In this document: piece after piece, positions 8,329 to 16,750 of the stretch
How the letters are laid out: every line of letters starts with the position of its first letter
How positions within the stretch are numbered: the first letter of the stretch is position 1
Origin: Promethearchaeota archaeon
GTDB taxonomy: Archaea; Asgardarchaeota; Lokiarchaeia; Sigyniarchaeales; SOKP01
DNA: 64,000 nucleotides
NCBI GenBank assembly: GCA_019057795.1
Contig: JAHLWS010000079.1
Location: forward strand, 1 to 64,000
Direction of reading: 5' to 3'
Position numbers and translations under genes: made by a program
Notes under the pieces: generated by a model
The model's input: only the letters and a program-made list of their open reading frames with translations
Told to the model about the DNA's origin: nothing
The model's database searches: none

Positions 8329-10101
8329 ATGGCAAATTTCCTTAGTCAACCCCCTATTACGGCAACGGATGGCGAGAGAGCATTTTATAGTCGGATTAAA
8401 TCTGTTTTTATTGGAGAAGATCACATATTAGGGTATTTTGAGCCAGATATCGGAGGAATTCATCCAGATTTTCTTTTACTTTCTCCTAAGTATGGTATTA
8501 TAATCGTAGAAATCAAGGATTATTCTGAAAAATATCTTAAAACGATTTCGAAATCAGGGAAATGGGAATGGCTGAAACATGAAAAATTAGTGTCAATCAA
8601 TAATCCTTTTGATCAGATATATCAATATTATCGTGCTGTAAAAGGCAAGATTGATAATTGTCATTTTCCAGAAGGAACTGATATACCAATTAGTAGATTA
8701 GTCGTTTTCAGTCAAATCCCGCAAACTGGATATATCGCTGAAAAAATAAGGAAAATCTCTCCAGAGAAAGTTTATTTATGCTTTAAGGAAACGCTTGGCA
8801 GAAATGAGAAATTTAGGGATTTTTATTTTGATATGATACCTTTGAATTGTGAACTTACTAATGATCAATTCAAACATATTCGGGCTAATCTCATACCTAC
8901 TTGCCGATTACCCTCTCTAAAACAATCAAATTTAATGGAATATTTTAAAAGTGAAGACCAGGTCAAACTATTAGATGAAGAACAGGAAAAACTGGCAAGG
9001 GAACTAGGGGAAGGACATCGTTTAATTTTTGGTGTAGCAGGTAGCGGAAAAACAGTTCTTTTAATCGCGAGAGCGAGAATATTAGCTAAAAGACATCCTG
9101 ATTGGAAGATTCTAATCTTATGTTATAATAAATTACTGAGAAAGCAAATTTTCAATATGCTCAATCCTCAAGATTACGATGCTGATATAACCATTAGTAC
9201 ATTTCACGGATGGGCAAGGAATTACATTCTCAATGCTGACGATGAGTTCTCTTCGTTATATCACGAAGCTAATAAAAGGGCAAAGGAGGAAGATAAGAAG
9301 GATGACTTCTTTCAGGAATTTGTACCAAAAATATTGAATCAAATGATAAAATCTCAGGGGGAAAACCAGCTTCCTTACGATGCGATCTTAATTGACGAAG
9401 CTCAAGATTTTGAAAAAGTATGGTTTGAACCTATAATGCAACTATTAAACCCAGATACGAATTCGTTATTGATTACTTGTGATGGGCTTCAAGGAATTTA
9501 CGCTCGTAAGAGATTTACTTGGTCGAGTGTTGGAATACAAGCAAGAGGAAGAGTTAAAAGATTTGATAAATCATATCGAATTCCAATTGAAATAGGAATA
9601 ATAGCTCAAAAAATATTGCCTAAGAATATTACAAACTTAATAGGTCAATTTGATGAGTTTATGTCAACGAAGCATTTTATTGGAAATCATGGAACTGTTG
9701 AAATTTTCGTATCTGACACTCGAGAAGACGAATACATAAAACTTGTGGAAAAAATAGCTCGTTCTTTAAAGAGCCCTCAAGAAATCTTAGTGCTTTTCAA
9801 ATTAAATATGAAGAAGATAAATTATAAACACCCGTTCTTCGATTATCTTAAAAGTCACAATATTAAATGGAAAGATTTACAAGATTACAATTACGAATCA
9901 CCGGGTTTAGTAATAGGGACCCTTTATGGAACTAAAGGTTTAGAGTCTGATACAATAATTATACCTGAATTAGATACATATAATTCAAATCAAGATCGAC
10001 AGTTATTATATGTAGGCATAACTCGCTCTCGTAAGAAGTTAGTTTTGAGCGCTAATAAATCAACAAAATTGATGAAATTATTGGAACCACATTCTAGCTA
10101 A
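8329..10101 (+). CDS. NERD-domain superfamily I helicase
   Basis: Residues 15-110 match the nuclease-related NERD domain: HPDFLLLSPKYGIIIVEIKDY supplies the Asp and the ExK of a PD-(D/E)xK fold. A UvrD/Rep-type helicase core follows, with Walker A GVAGSGKT at about 235-242, motif Ia region FHGWARN, Walker B LIDEAQDF near 350, and the last motifs GTLYGTKGLESD and LLYVGITRSRKKL near the C-terminus. At 590 residues this is a normal length for NERD-helicases, which are frequent in prokaryotic defence islands. GGAG lies only 2 nt before the ATG. Its stop overlaps the convergent DUF4313-like gene by 4 bases. Confidence 0.85.
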   Translation: MANFLSQPPITATDGERAFYSRIKSVFIGEDHILGYFEPDIGGIHPDFLLLSPKYGIIIVEIKDYSEKYLKTISKSGKWEWLKHEKLVSINNPFDQIYQYYRAVKGKIDNCHFPEGTDIPISRLVVFSQIPQTGYIAEKIRKISPEKVYLCFKETLGRNEKFRDFYFDMIPLNCELTNDQFKHIRANLIPTCRLPSLKQSNLMEYFKSEDQVKLLDEEQEKLARELGEGHRLIFGVAGSGKTVLLIARARILAKRHPDWKILILCYNKLLRKQIFNMLNPQDYDADITISTFHGWARNYILNADDEFSSLYHEANKRAKEEDKKDDFFQEFVPKILNQMIKSQGENQLPYDAILIDEAQDFEKVWFEPIMQLLNPDTNSLLITCDGLQGIYARKRFTWSSVGIQARGRVKRFDKSYRIPIEIGIIAQKILPKNITNLIGQFDEFMSTKHFIGNHGTVEIFVSDTREDEYIKLVEKIARSLKSPQEILVLFKLNMKKINYKHPFFDYLKSHNIKWKDLQDYNYESPGLVIGTLYGTKGLESDTIIIPELDTYNSNQDRQLLYVGITRSRKKLVLSANKSTKLMKLLEPHSS

Positions 10102-10388
10102 GAATTAATTTGACAAATAAGGCAAAGGTGTGAACCAATTAAAATAAAACGATCTGTTGGAATAATCAATTCTGATTCAAAAAGCTTTTGAGCAAGATTT
10201 TTATTTTCAGAATAATCCTTAAGAATAAATTCATCTGGAGCAAGTTCTACTGAATTACACATAATAGAAAGCTCAGCTAACGGCTCGTCATTATAATTAT
10301 AAACAAAAATTGCAAGTTGACCATTTGAATAATGCTTTTTTTGTATTTTTCTGTTGAGTGCTATTTGTGTATTTATCATTTCTTTCAT
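10098..10388 (-). CDS. DUF4313-like small protein
   Basis: 96 residues with the pattern of a small bacterial and phage-associated family I recall as DUF4313: a YSNGQLAIFVY opening, DEPLAELS, then LAPDEFILKDYSEN followed by a short helix and a closing beta segment. Its function is unknown; in bacteria such proteins sit on mobile elements. It is convergent with the NERD-helicase (4-bp overlap) and divergent from the SAP-domain gene, with 103 bp between starts. The family assignment is from memory of the motif and is moderate. Confidence 0.5.
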   Translation of the reverse strand: MKEMINTQIALNRKIQKKHYSNGQLAIFVYNYNDEPLAELSIMCNSVELAPDEFILKDYSENKNLAQKLFESELIIPTDRFILIGSHLCLICQINS

Positions 10389-10491
10389 AAATCAAAATAA
10401 TATCATTCTTTATAAATGAAAAAAGGGTTATCAAAAAATGATTTGTTAAAAAAATTTTAATTAAATTAGAGAAGAATTCAAAAGGCATTGA

Positions 10492-11109
10492 ATGAATATA
10501 TTAAATATAAAAGATAAACTCAGTTTTAAGTATGATAAAATGGTTGATTTAAATAAGCTTACTGTTAAATATTTAGAAAAATTAGCTGAAGAGTGTAGAA
10601 TCACATTTAAAAAGTCTATTAATAAACCTGCAAAAATTAAAACAATATTAAACGCAGGAATTCCAAGTAATAAAATTGAAAATTTATTTGAAAAATATTT
10701 AGCTGAAATCAAAGCTAAAAAAAAGCCAAGTAAAGTAGCCAAAAAAAAGCCAGAATCAACAGCAACTACAAAAATTGTAGGACGTGTAAAATTACTTGAA
10801 GATCAGGTAAGATTTTTAATGTCTAAAATAGATAGTGTTGAGATTAAATTAGCAAATTTAAAAACATCTAATTTAATTGGAACAGAGACAGATTCACTTG
10901 AAATTAAAAATATAATAAAATCAAAGATACTACCTGGAAACTCTATTGCTATAGATGATTTACTTGATACTAGAAAATTAAAAAAATATTCTTTCGAGCA
11001 AATTGAAAAAGCAATAATAGATTTAATTGATGATGAGATTTTTGATGTATCAGAAAGTAGTTCTAAAACAAAAATTGAAGGAAATATAGGGCGTTTAATT
11101 AGAAGATAA
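10492..11109 (+). CDS. SAP-like / coiled-coil / winged-helix DNA-binding adaptor
   Basis: 205 residues in three parts. Residues 18-70 resemble a SAP/HeH helix-extension-helix (LTVKYLEKLAEE with K-rich second helix and ILNAGI), a small DNA-binding fold. Residues 75-92 are a lysine-rich linker. Residues 94-120 form a short coiled coil (LLEDQVRFLMSKIDSVEIKL). Residues 130-205 look like a winged helix (IKNIIKSKI, then ID-DLLD-KLKKYSFEQIEKAIIDLIDDEIFDV). Twenty-one bases separate it from the AAA+ ATPase gene downstream, so the two are probably one operon, with this protein as DNA-targeting or oligomerising partner. It has no named family that I recognise. Confidence 0.7.
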   Translation: MNILNIKDKLSFKYDKMVDLNKLTVKYLEKLAEECRITFKKSINKPAKIKTILNAGIPSNKIENLFEKYLAEIKAKKKPSKVAKKKPESTATTKIVGRVKLLEDQVRFLMSKIDSVEIKLANLKTSNLIGTETDSLEIKNIIKSKILPGNSIAIDDLLDTRKLKKYSFEQIEKAIIDLIDDEIFDVSESSSKTKIEGNIGRLIRR

Positions 11110-11130
11110 AAAATTTAAGGAGTTTTTAAT

Positions 11131-13578
11131 TTGATACTTCAAAAAAGATTAACATGGCCTTCTCATAGAGATTGTCAAAGATTAAATGATATCATTTTTG
11201 AAACAAATTTACATCCATTTGGGATAGCAGCATACAATCCTAGTAAGCTTGTTACTGATTTTGTTGGAAGGAGAGAAGAACTTCAAAAAATAAAAGTACA
11301 AATTCAAAATGTTATTAACCATAAAATGAGTAGATCTATACAATTGGATGGTCCAGCTGGTGTTGGTAAATCTACATTATTTAATTTTTTAAAAGAGTCA
11401 ATCCAAAAAGAGAGATCTCCAAAAACTATAAAAACAGAATATCTATTTAAAGATTGTGATATCTTCTCTACCTATTTTGTAATACCCGATAAGATCTCAG
11501 AGTTCTCTAATCTTTGGAGGTCTATGTTAGAAGGTCTAAGCTCTGGGTTCGATATTGAAGTTGGATATGATATAAGTCTTCCGGAGTATATCGCATTTCA
11601 TTTAATATATCGCTTGTTTCAAAATGATAAAGAAAATATCGCTAAAATAATTTGGACAGAGGAGACTCGTCCAAAAAATCTATACCGCGTAGAATTTAAA
11701 GACATAATTGATCCACTTTTTTTGAAAGGATCCTCAGCAGTTAAAGCAATTCAATTCTATTTTACAGAAAATAAAAGAGAGCTTCGTAATATTTTTAGAG
11801 TTAAAATTAAGGATAAGTTATATGAGATTAAAAGAGCGGATAATAAATTCATACTTAATTTATTTAGAGTTATTGATGAGGATGATCCAGAAGATTATTT
11901 AGATTTAATTCTTAATGCAGATAAAAGTTTATTTCAAACTAATGATAATTTGATTGATTATTTTAATGATTTAATGCGATATTACGCATGTAGCGCGAGG
12001 AAACAACCAATATTGCTTATTGGTATTGATGAGTCTGTAAAAGCAGATCCTCAAGATCGTGAAGATTATTTTTTAAGATTAGCAAATTTATTTGTAAAAT
12101 TAAGAAACAAATTAAAGGATATATTATTTGTTTTTATTTCAACAACAGAAGACTGGGCAAGCTTTAATGATGTTTTAAAAAAGAAAACAGATTTACAGAG
12201 CCAATTGAGTGAATTTATGTATAAAATATCTCTTACTCAGTTAAGTGTGGAAGAAATGATTCAAGTTTTCAAAAATCGAATGAATAGATTTTGGCAAAAT
12301 TATTCCTCCAATCGACCATTAGAGGCTCACTATTATCCATTTTCGGAAAATCTATTTGAATATGTGTATCGTTTTAAATTGAGAGATTTACGTGGATCAA
12401 TCCATTTTTTAAATGATATTTGGATGAAATTTAGGTACTCACATGAAATACCTAAATTTGAGAAAATATTTGAATGTATGAGAGAAGTACGGAAATTTGA
12501 TCGTAAACCTTTTGATCCTCATACATTGAAAAGATTTGAGTGGACAATAATTAATAAATCATTTAATGAGCAATCCAGATTTAATAGCAACTCGGCGAGG
12601 TCTTCGTCAGTAGAAAAAGGACTTGAAAATGCATGGAAATGCTTACTAAGTGAAAATCCCCCAACAATAACGAGAATTGAAAATAACTGTGTGATTAAAA
12701 CTTCAAGTGGCAATCGTAGACCCGATGTATATTTAGAGATTCATGGAAATTTAGGAGCAGAATTTCGTCGCAATGTTGAATTTCAAGTTAAAGCCTACAA
12801 TCAAAAAGGTACGGTATCCTTAAAACATATAGAATCATCTTTAGAATTATTTGAAGAAAATTTTACTGATTTTATTTATTTTATTATTACTGGAAGAGGT
12901 TTAGAACCTAGAGCTGAAGCAAGAGTAAAAGAATTGGAAGTAAAATATACAAATCGTATAAGGCGCCCAGTATTAACTGAAGATCAAGAAAATCGTTTAT
13001 ATTTGTTAGCACTCTATAAAGAGATCACAAGTATGAATTTAGGTGATATACATCAAAATGATTTGCAGATAGCTAAAGAAGCTTTAAGTTTTATTATAGG
13101 GCAGCCAGTAGAAAAGTTTTTGGCAGAAATAAAAAATCTAGCTTACAGAAGAACAAAAATTGAAGGTGAAGTTATATCCCCACCAAAACCCCCTGTAATT
13201 ACTCCACCTCCAATAGATATAACTTCTTTTACTGAAGAAACTTCAGAAATTACACCACCAGAACCACCAGAACCACCTTCTCAAGTTAAATGGTTGGTTA
13301 AATACCCCGATTTTAAACCTTACCGTTATGAAGCATGTGCTTTATGTGGATATTTAAAAAACCGAGAAACAGGTAGATATCAATTTAAATTTACAATCCC
13401 TACAGTACAAAAAAATGTTATTATTAGTAATGCGTTATTAAGTAAAGATTTATTTAAAAAATTAGTGAACTTTATGAAAAATTATAGATATATTGTTCCA
13501 GAGAAAACTTCTTTTAAGCTTACTCAATTGGGAGAGGAATTCTATCAAACAGTTAAAGCAGAAAATTATAGATGTTAA
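11131..13578 (+). CDS. AAA+ ATPase with Mrr-like nuclease domain and C-terminal winged helix
   Basis: 815 residues starting at a TTG with AAGGAG 8 nt upstream. FVGRREEL near 44 precedes Walker A GPAGVGKST (74-82). Walker B ILLIGIDES is near 294-302, and a sensor-1-like strand FVFISTTEDW follows near 333, as in ORC/Cdc6- and STAND-type ATPases. Residues about 505-620 look like a restriction-endonuclease fold: RRPDVYLEI supplies the Asp near 532 and VEFQVKAY supplies QxK near 552-554, the Mrr-type variant of PD-(D/E)xK. A proline-rich linker (about 682-718) leads to a CxxC element and a C-terminal winged-helix-like segment (LFKKLVNFM...FKLTQLGEEF). It probably senses something via the ATPase and cuts DNA; this is inference. 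Confidence 0.75.
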   Translation: MILQKRLTWPSHRDCQRLNDIIFETNLHPFGIAAYNPSKLVTDFVGRREELQKIKVQIQNVINHKMSRSIQLDGPAGVGKSTLFNFLKESIQKERSPKTIKTEYLFKDCDIFSTYFVIPDKISEFSNLWRSMLEGLSSGFDIEVGYDISLPEYIAFHLIYRLFQNDKENIAKIIWTEETRPKNLYRVEFKDIIDPLFLKGSSAVKAIQFYFTENKRELRNIFRVKIKDKLYEIKRADNKFILNLFRVIDEDDPEDYLDLILNADKSLFQTNDNLIDYFNDLMRYYACSARKQPILLIGIDESVKADPQDREDYFLRLANLFVKLRNKLKDILFVFISTTEDWASFNDVLKKKTDLQSQLSEFMYKISLTQLSVEEMIQVFKNRMNRFWQNYSSNRPLEAHYYPFSENLFEYVYRFKLRDLRGSIHFLNDIWMKFRYSHEIPKFEKIFECMREVRKFDRKPFDPHTLKRFEWTIINKSFNEQSRFNSNSARSSSVEKGLENAWKCLLSENPPTITRIENNCVIKTSSGNRRPDVYLEIHGNLGAEFRRNVEFQVKAYNQKGTVSLKHIESSLELFEENFTDFIYFIITGRGLEPRAEARVKELEVKYTNRIRRPVLTEDQENRLYLLALYKEITSMNLGDIHQNDLQIAKEALSFIIGQPVEKFLAEIKNLAYRRTKIEGEVISPPKPPVITPPPIDITSFTEETSEITPPEPPEPPSQVKWLVKYPDFKPYRYEACALCGYLKNRETGRYQFKFTIPTVQKNVIISNALLSKDLFKKLVNFMKNYRYIVPEKTSFKLTQLGEEFYQTVKAENYRC

Positions 13579-13581
13579 GGC

Positions 13582-13590
13582 TTTTTTTTT
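13582..13590 (+). terminator. Oligo-T terminator after the AAA+ nuclease gene
   Basis: Nine consecutive T residues begin 4 bases after the stop codon, as expected for archaeal intrinsic termination of the 10492-13578 operon. Confidence 0.5.
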
Positions 13591-13614
13591 GTAGCATTTT
13601 TCGAATAATTAATT

Positions 13615-13695
13615 TTAAATTTGACTATTTAGCCAATCTCTAAGGTCATTTAATACTATTCTTCTATCTTTTTCGATTTCATTATATACTTCATG
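13615..13695 (-). pseudogene. Duplicated C-terminal tail of the monoglyceride-lipase-like gene
   Basis: On the minus strand 81 bases encode the last 26 residues (HEVYNEIEKD...LNSQI) and stop of the hydrolase at 15294-16127, with only a couple of base differences. Homology ends abruptly at 13695. The rest of the gene is absent here, so this is a partial duplication or the scar of a recombination. The surrounding 13591-13878 gap holds no complete gene; it includes a TATA-like alternating run near 13755. Confidence 0.75.
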
Positions 13696-13878
13696 CATAC
13701 ATTTGCACCCAATGTGGTTAGTGATAGGAGCAATTACCAAACATATTTTTAAATACTATTATATATATATTGTAACTAAGTTTAAGACAAAAATTAAAAA
13801 GCGATTGATTGAAAAGGGTGTATTAAAATACCACGAACAGGAAGAGAACATTCACTTTCTTTTATTTGCTTAGGTTTT

Positions 13879-14169
13879 ATGGTGTTATATGGGTTAATTT
13901 TCATTTATTTTTCAAATACAATTGAAATATTAGCAATTCCCGTTATTTTGACATTTTTTTTGTTTATATCATTCTTTACTTGTTGTCACCTTTTTGGATA
14001 TAATCCGCTAATGATAAATGCAATATTAAATAGAGTTGATAAAGGTTCAGCAAAATCTCCGTTAATTTGTCCTAATTGTGGTTTAATGACAATACAGAAT
14101 GATATAACCTGCCCCCGATGTGGTGCATCTTTAAAATCATCATTAGAGAGATGGGGAGATAAAAAATGA
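13879..14169 (+). CDS. Two-TM protein with C-terminal zinc ribbon
   Basis: 96 residues: two hydrophobic helices (about 1-15 and 17-38), a short loop, then a zinc ribbon CPNCG-x13-CPRCG at about 63-82. The ATG at 13879 is the only canonical start, although the open frame extends about 20 codons upstream. The last codons overlap the next gene as ATGA, so the two are translationally coupled. This looks like a membrane protein presenting a cytoplasmic zinc site; the function is unknown. Confidence 0.65.
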   Translation: MVLYGLIFIYFSNTIEILAIPVILTFFLFISFFTCCHLFGYNPLMINAILNRVDKGSAKSPLICPNCGLMTIQNDITCPRCGASLKSSLERWGDKK

Positions 14170-14777
14170 ATATTATAGATATTATAATAAAAAAAAGATT
14201 AAAGTATGAACAAAGATTAGGTTCAATTTTTTATAGACTGCTAGCCCCAATTAAACTATTAATAATTCTTGGAGCAACTGTATTCATACTTCGTACTATA
14301 TTTACAGGAAATTTATTGGAAAATTCAACAGTTATTACTATTTTAACTATCATGATTATTGTGGGTATAATTTATTCCTTTGACTTTTTATATGTGATTG
14401 CATATGTTATAGCTAAAAAATCAATTAAATCCCAAATAATTGAAACGAAATACAAACGCGAAATGGGAAAATCCATACGGAAAATGGGAAAATACAAACA
14501 GGAAATGGAAGAAAGTAAGCAGGAACTAGAACAGATTGAGTTAATACAACAAATTTCGCATGGGATAATTCTCGGAAAAATTAGTAACTTTTTAAGAGAT
14601 AATAAAGGGAAGGCTTTTACATTTAGAGCTTTAGATAACAGAATAGAAAAAATTTTTGAAGATCCAAATGAAAAAGAATATTGCAAAAGAAATCTTCAAA
14701 ATATTCTAAAGGAACTGACATCTAAGGGTTCGATAAAATCAGTTCAACGTGGAGATGTAACCCATTACTTCTTTTAA
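14166..14777 (+). CDS. Two-TM, coiled-coil protein with winged-helix-like C-terminus
   Basis: 203 residues: two hydrophobic helices (about 28-48 and 56-80), a charged heptad-like stretch (about 85-125, IRKMGKYKQEMEES...), and a C-terminal domain (130-203) with helices and a closing beta pair (SIKSVQRGDVTHYFF) that resembles a winged helix. It begins inside the stop of the zinc-ribbon membrane protein (ATGA overlap). Together the pair could form a membrane-tethered regulator. No named family was recognised. Confidence 0.65.
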   Translation: MNIIDIIIKKRLKYEQRLGSIFYRLLAPIKLLIILGATVFILRTIFTGNLLENSTVITILTIMIIVGIIYSFDFLYVIAYVIAKKSIKSQIIETKYKREMGKSIRKMGKYKQEMEESKQELEQIELIQQISHGIILGKISNFLRDNKGKAFTFRALDNRIEKIFEDPNEKEYCKRNLQNILKELTSKGSIKSVQRGDVTHYFF

Positions 14778-14805
14778 AAAGTTAAAAAATCTTAAATAAT
14801 AGAAT

Positions 14806-14922
14806 TCAAACCTTAAACAATCCATAAGAAAGAAATGTTTTACATTCTTCTAAAACGCTTAATACTTCGTCAATAGCGCCCCATAGTTCGTGCCCATATA
14901 CATTTATCTCCAAGAGACTCAC
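14806..14922 (-). pseudogene. Truncated copy of the Smr-domain gene
   Basis: A GTG at 14922 opens a frame whose first 28 residues match the intact Smr protein at 16429-16680 almost exactly (SLLEINVYGHELWGAI...). Homology then stops near 14838 and an unrelated tail leads to a TGA at 14806. The second half of the Smr fold, including the HGxxHG motif, is missing. It is part of the first of three degraded copies of a helicase-Smr locus. Confidence 0.75.
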
Positions 14923-14939
14923 GCAGTTTTCATAAGGAA

Positions 14940-14997
14940 TTTAGGAATTAATTTTTTCCATTTTCCATTATTTATTAATCTTTTATTTTTTTAAATT
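14940..14997. repeat. Junction repeat R, copy 1
   Basis: An AT-rich block of about 58 bases, nearly identical at 16692-16750 and 18870-18932. In each copy it joins the 3' end of helicase-derived sequence (right) to a downstream gene start (left). It is best explained as the original helicase 3' end plus intergenic spacer. Confidence 0.7.
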
Positions 14998-15150
14998 AAA
15001 AGTAAATTTACAACTTGGATAGTATGAGCACCCTAAAAAAGGGCCATACTTTCCACTGCGGGCTACTAAATGTTTTCCACATTTTGGGCAAGGAATAAAT
15101 ATATATTTACTAAGATTAAAATTAAAATTACTAAAGATTGTTATTTTCAG
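14983..15150 (-). pseudogene. Topoisomerase-type zinc-finger tail (3' remnant of a helicase gene)
   Basis: The minus-strand frame encodes CPKCGKHLVARSGKYGPFLGC and then YYPSCKFTFNLKK before TAA, a single complete C4 finger. An in-frame stop precedes it and there is no start codon. Such fingers occur at the C-terminus of some UvrD-like helicases. Because the same downstream block R and Smr start follow it as follow the helicase N-terminal fragment at 16741, I infer this is the 3' end of the same gene family, left by a large deletion. Confidence 0.6.
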
Positions 15151-15293
15151 TTAAGTTAAAGCTCTAACATCAAAAGTCTTGAATTGAAGTTTTCGATACA
15201 AAATACATCAGAGACATTAGAAATGAAATATTGTTAAAAAATTAAATTTGATAAGGTTTTAGAAAAACGATTGTTTCGGTCGAATATTATAAT

Positions 15294-16127
15294 TTAAATT
15301 TGGCTATTTAGCCAATCTCTCAGGTCATTTAATACTATTCTTCTATCTTTTTCGATTTCATTATATACTTCATGGTATAAACCTTCATAAATTTTAATGG
15401 TTTTGTCATGCATTTTAAACAGGTTATCAAGTTCGTCGCTACCTTTAAGTAATTTATCTTCTGAGCCGCACTGAACCAGCAAGTTAATTTTAAAATTGCT
15501 TACAACTGCCTTGAGATTTTTGAAATTTTTTATCATTTCATATCCTAATCTTGCGGTAATTTTATCTGCGTTGACTAAAGGGTCGGTTTTATAATTTTTT
15601 ACTACTTCTGGGTCGTGACTTAAGAATTTTGAATCAATTCTAGGATTAAATTTCATTTTAGGGGCAATTTTTGAGAAAATTTTAGCTATTAATTTAAGGA
15701 ATCCACTAGTTTCTTTACCAGGGCTAGTACCCGTTCCCGAAAGAATAAGCCCATCTAAAAGATGCTCGTATTTTTTAGTGAAATAAATGGCGATAAATGA
15801 ACCGAGTGAGTGACCTAGCATAAAAATTGGTAAATCAGAGTGTTTTTCTTTTATTAAATCGTAAAATAATTTTTCATCTTCTATGAATTGGTCAAAAGAA
15901 TCTACATAATTACGTAATCCCTCGGATTTACCATGACCGAGATGATCGTTAGCATAAATTGCAAAACTTTCCGGAATTAATTCATTCACAACATTTTGAT
16001 ATCTACCAGAATGTTCAAATCCTCCATGTACAAGTTGAATAACTGCTTTAGGGTTATTTGGAATCCATGCTTGATAATAAATGTTTAAATCTTTTACTCC
16101 TTTAAATTTTCCCTCTATATGTTTCAA
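15294..16127 (-). CDS. Monoglyceride lipase / lysophospholipase-like alpha/beta hydrolase
   Basis: 277 residues of the PldB/monoacylglycerol lipase type. The oxyanion HGGFEHSGRY is near residue 34, ANDHLGHGKSEG near 60, nucleophile elbow LGHSLGS near 105, acidic SEDKLLKGS near 222 and catalytic His in YEGLYHEVYNE near 250; the triad is complete and the length normal. The probable role is hydrolysis of lipid esters. Its last 26 codons are duplicated at 13615-13695. There is no operon partner. Confidence 0.88.
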   Translation of the reverse strand: MKHIEGKFKGVKDLNIYYQAWIPNNPKAVIQLVHGGFEHSGRYQNVVNELIPESFAIYANDHLGHGKSEGLRNYVDSFDQFIEDEKLFYDLIKEKHSDLPIFMLGHSLGSFIAIYFTKKYEHLLDGLILSGTGTSPGKETSGFLKLIAKIFSKIAPKMKFNPRIDSKFLSHDPEVVKNYKTDPLVNADKITARLGYEMIKNFKNLKAVVSNFKINLLVQCGSEDKLLKGSDELDNLFKMHDKTIKIYEGLYHEVYNEIEKDRRIVLNDLRDWLNSQI

Positions 16128-16247
16128 ATACTCATCTCACTGTTTTTTATTTTAAATAGAAAGATACAAATTATAAAATTATATCGTCTTATTTAGTTAA
16201 AATTAATAATTAATTAATGATTTTGCATCACAATTTTGGGGATTTAA

Positions 16248-16415
16248 ATTACAAATTTAATAGAGTTTGAGATAATTATTACTTCTAAAAAGCCTCAAAT
16301 GGGATGGATATGTTCATATGCTCCATTAGAATTGGTCTATGCAACAGGATTTCTTCCCTATCGTATAGTTGGTCATTCAAATTCCATAACCGATGCTGAT
16401 TCCTACATACGATGA
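16248..16415 (+). pseudogene. N-terminal fragment of a 2-hydroxyacyl-CoA dehydratase/benzoyl-CoA reductase-like gene
   Basis: The frame reads KPQMGWICSYAPLELVYATG followed by FLPYRIVGHSNSITDADSYI and a TGA. This is the recognisable N-terminal region of the HgdB/BcrC family, where the Cys of CSYxPxE binds an iron-sulfur cluster. There is no canonical start and about 350 residues are missing. It is a gene relic amid other relics. No intact paralogue or activator (HgdC) gene lies in the window. Confidence 0.6.
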
Positions 16416-16428
16416 CATTAATTCGCGA

Positions 16429-16680
16429 TTATAAAATTACAAAGGATGATATGGCAGGATCAGAAATGTCTTTCATTTTTAATCGGAACCCTTCACGAGC
16501 CATTTCCACTAGAAATTTATTCGATCTAAAGAAATTCTTTAGAACTTGCCCGTGCTTATAACCGTGGATGATATTGATTTCCCCATGGCCATTTATTTTA
16601 CATTCTTCTAAAACGCTTAATACTTCGTCAATAGCGCCCCATAGTTCATGCCCATGTACATTTATCTCCAATAGACTCAC
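16429..16680 (-). CDS. Smr-domain protein
   Basis: 83 residues forming a stand-alone Smr (small MutS-related) domain, a nicking or RNA-cleaving endonuclease fold. The opening EINVHGHELWGAIDEVL supplies the LDxHG-like motif at about 6-10, and IIHGYKHGQVLKNF near 38-52 supplies the HGxG-like loop. The start is a GTG at 16680. The 3' end of a helicase N-terminal fragment lies 60 bases upstream, and a truncated second copy of this gene is at 14806-14922. It is the only intact member of the degraded helicase-Smr locus. Confidence 0.7.
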   Translation of the reverse strand: MSLLEINVHGHELWGAIDEVLSVLEECKINGHGEINIIHGYKHGQVLKNFFRSNKFLVEMAREGFRLKMKDISDPAISSFVIL

Positions 16681-16691
16681 GCAGTTATCAT

Positions 16692-16750
16692 TAGGAATTA
16701 ATTTTTTCCATTTTCCATTATTTATTAATCTTTTATTTTCTTAAATTAAG
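16692..16750. repeat. Junction repeat R, copy 2
   Basis: Same block as at 14940-14997 and 18870-18932, here between the helicase N-terminal fragment and the intact Smr gene. Confidence 0.7.

Noticed and set aside
13750-13775. Alternating TATATATATAT run as an origin or special structure
   Set aside because: Short and common in AT-rich intergenic DNA; most likely a promoter TATA region.
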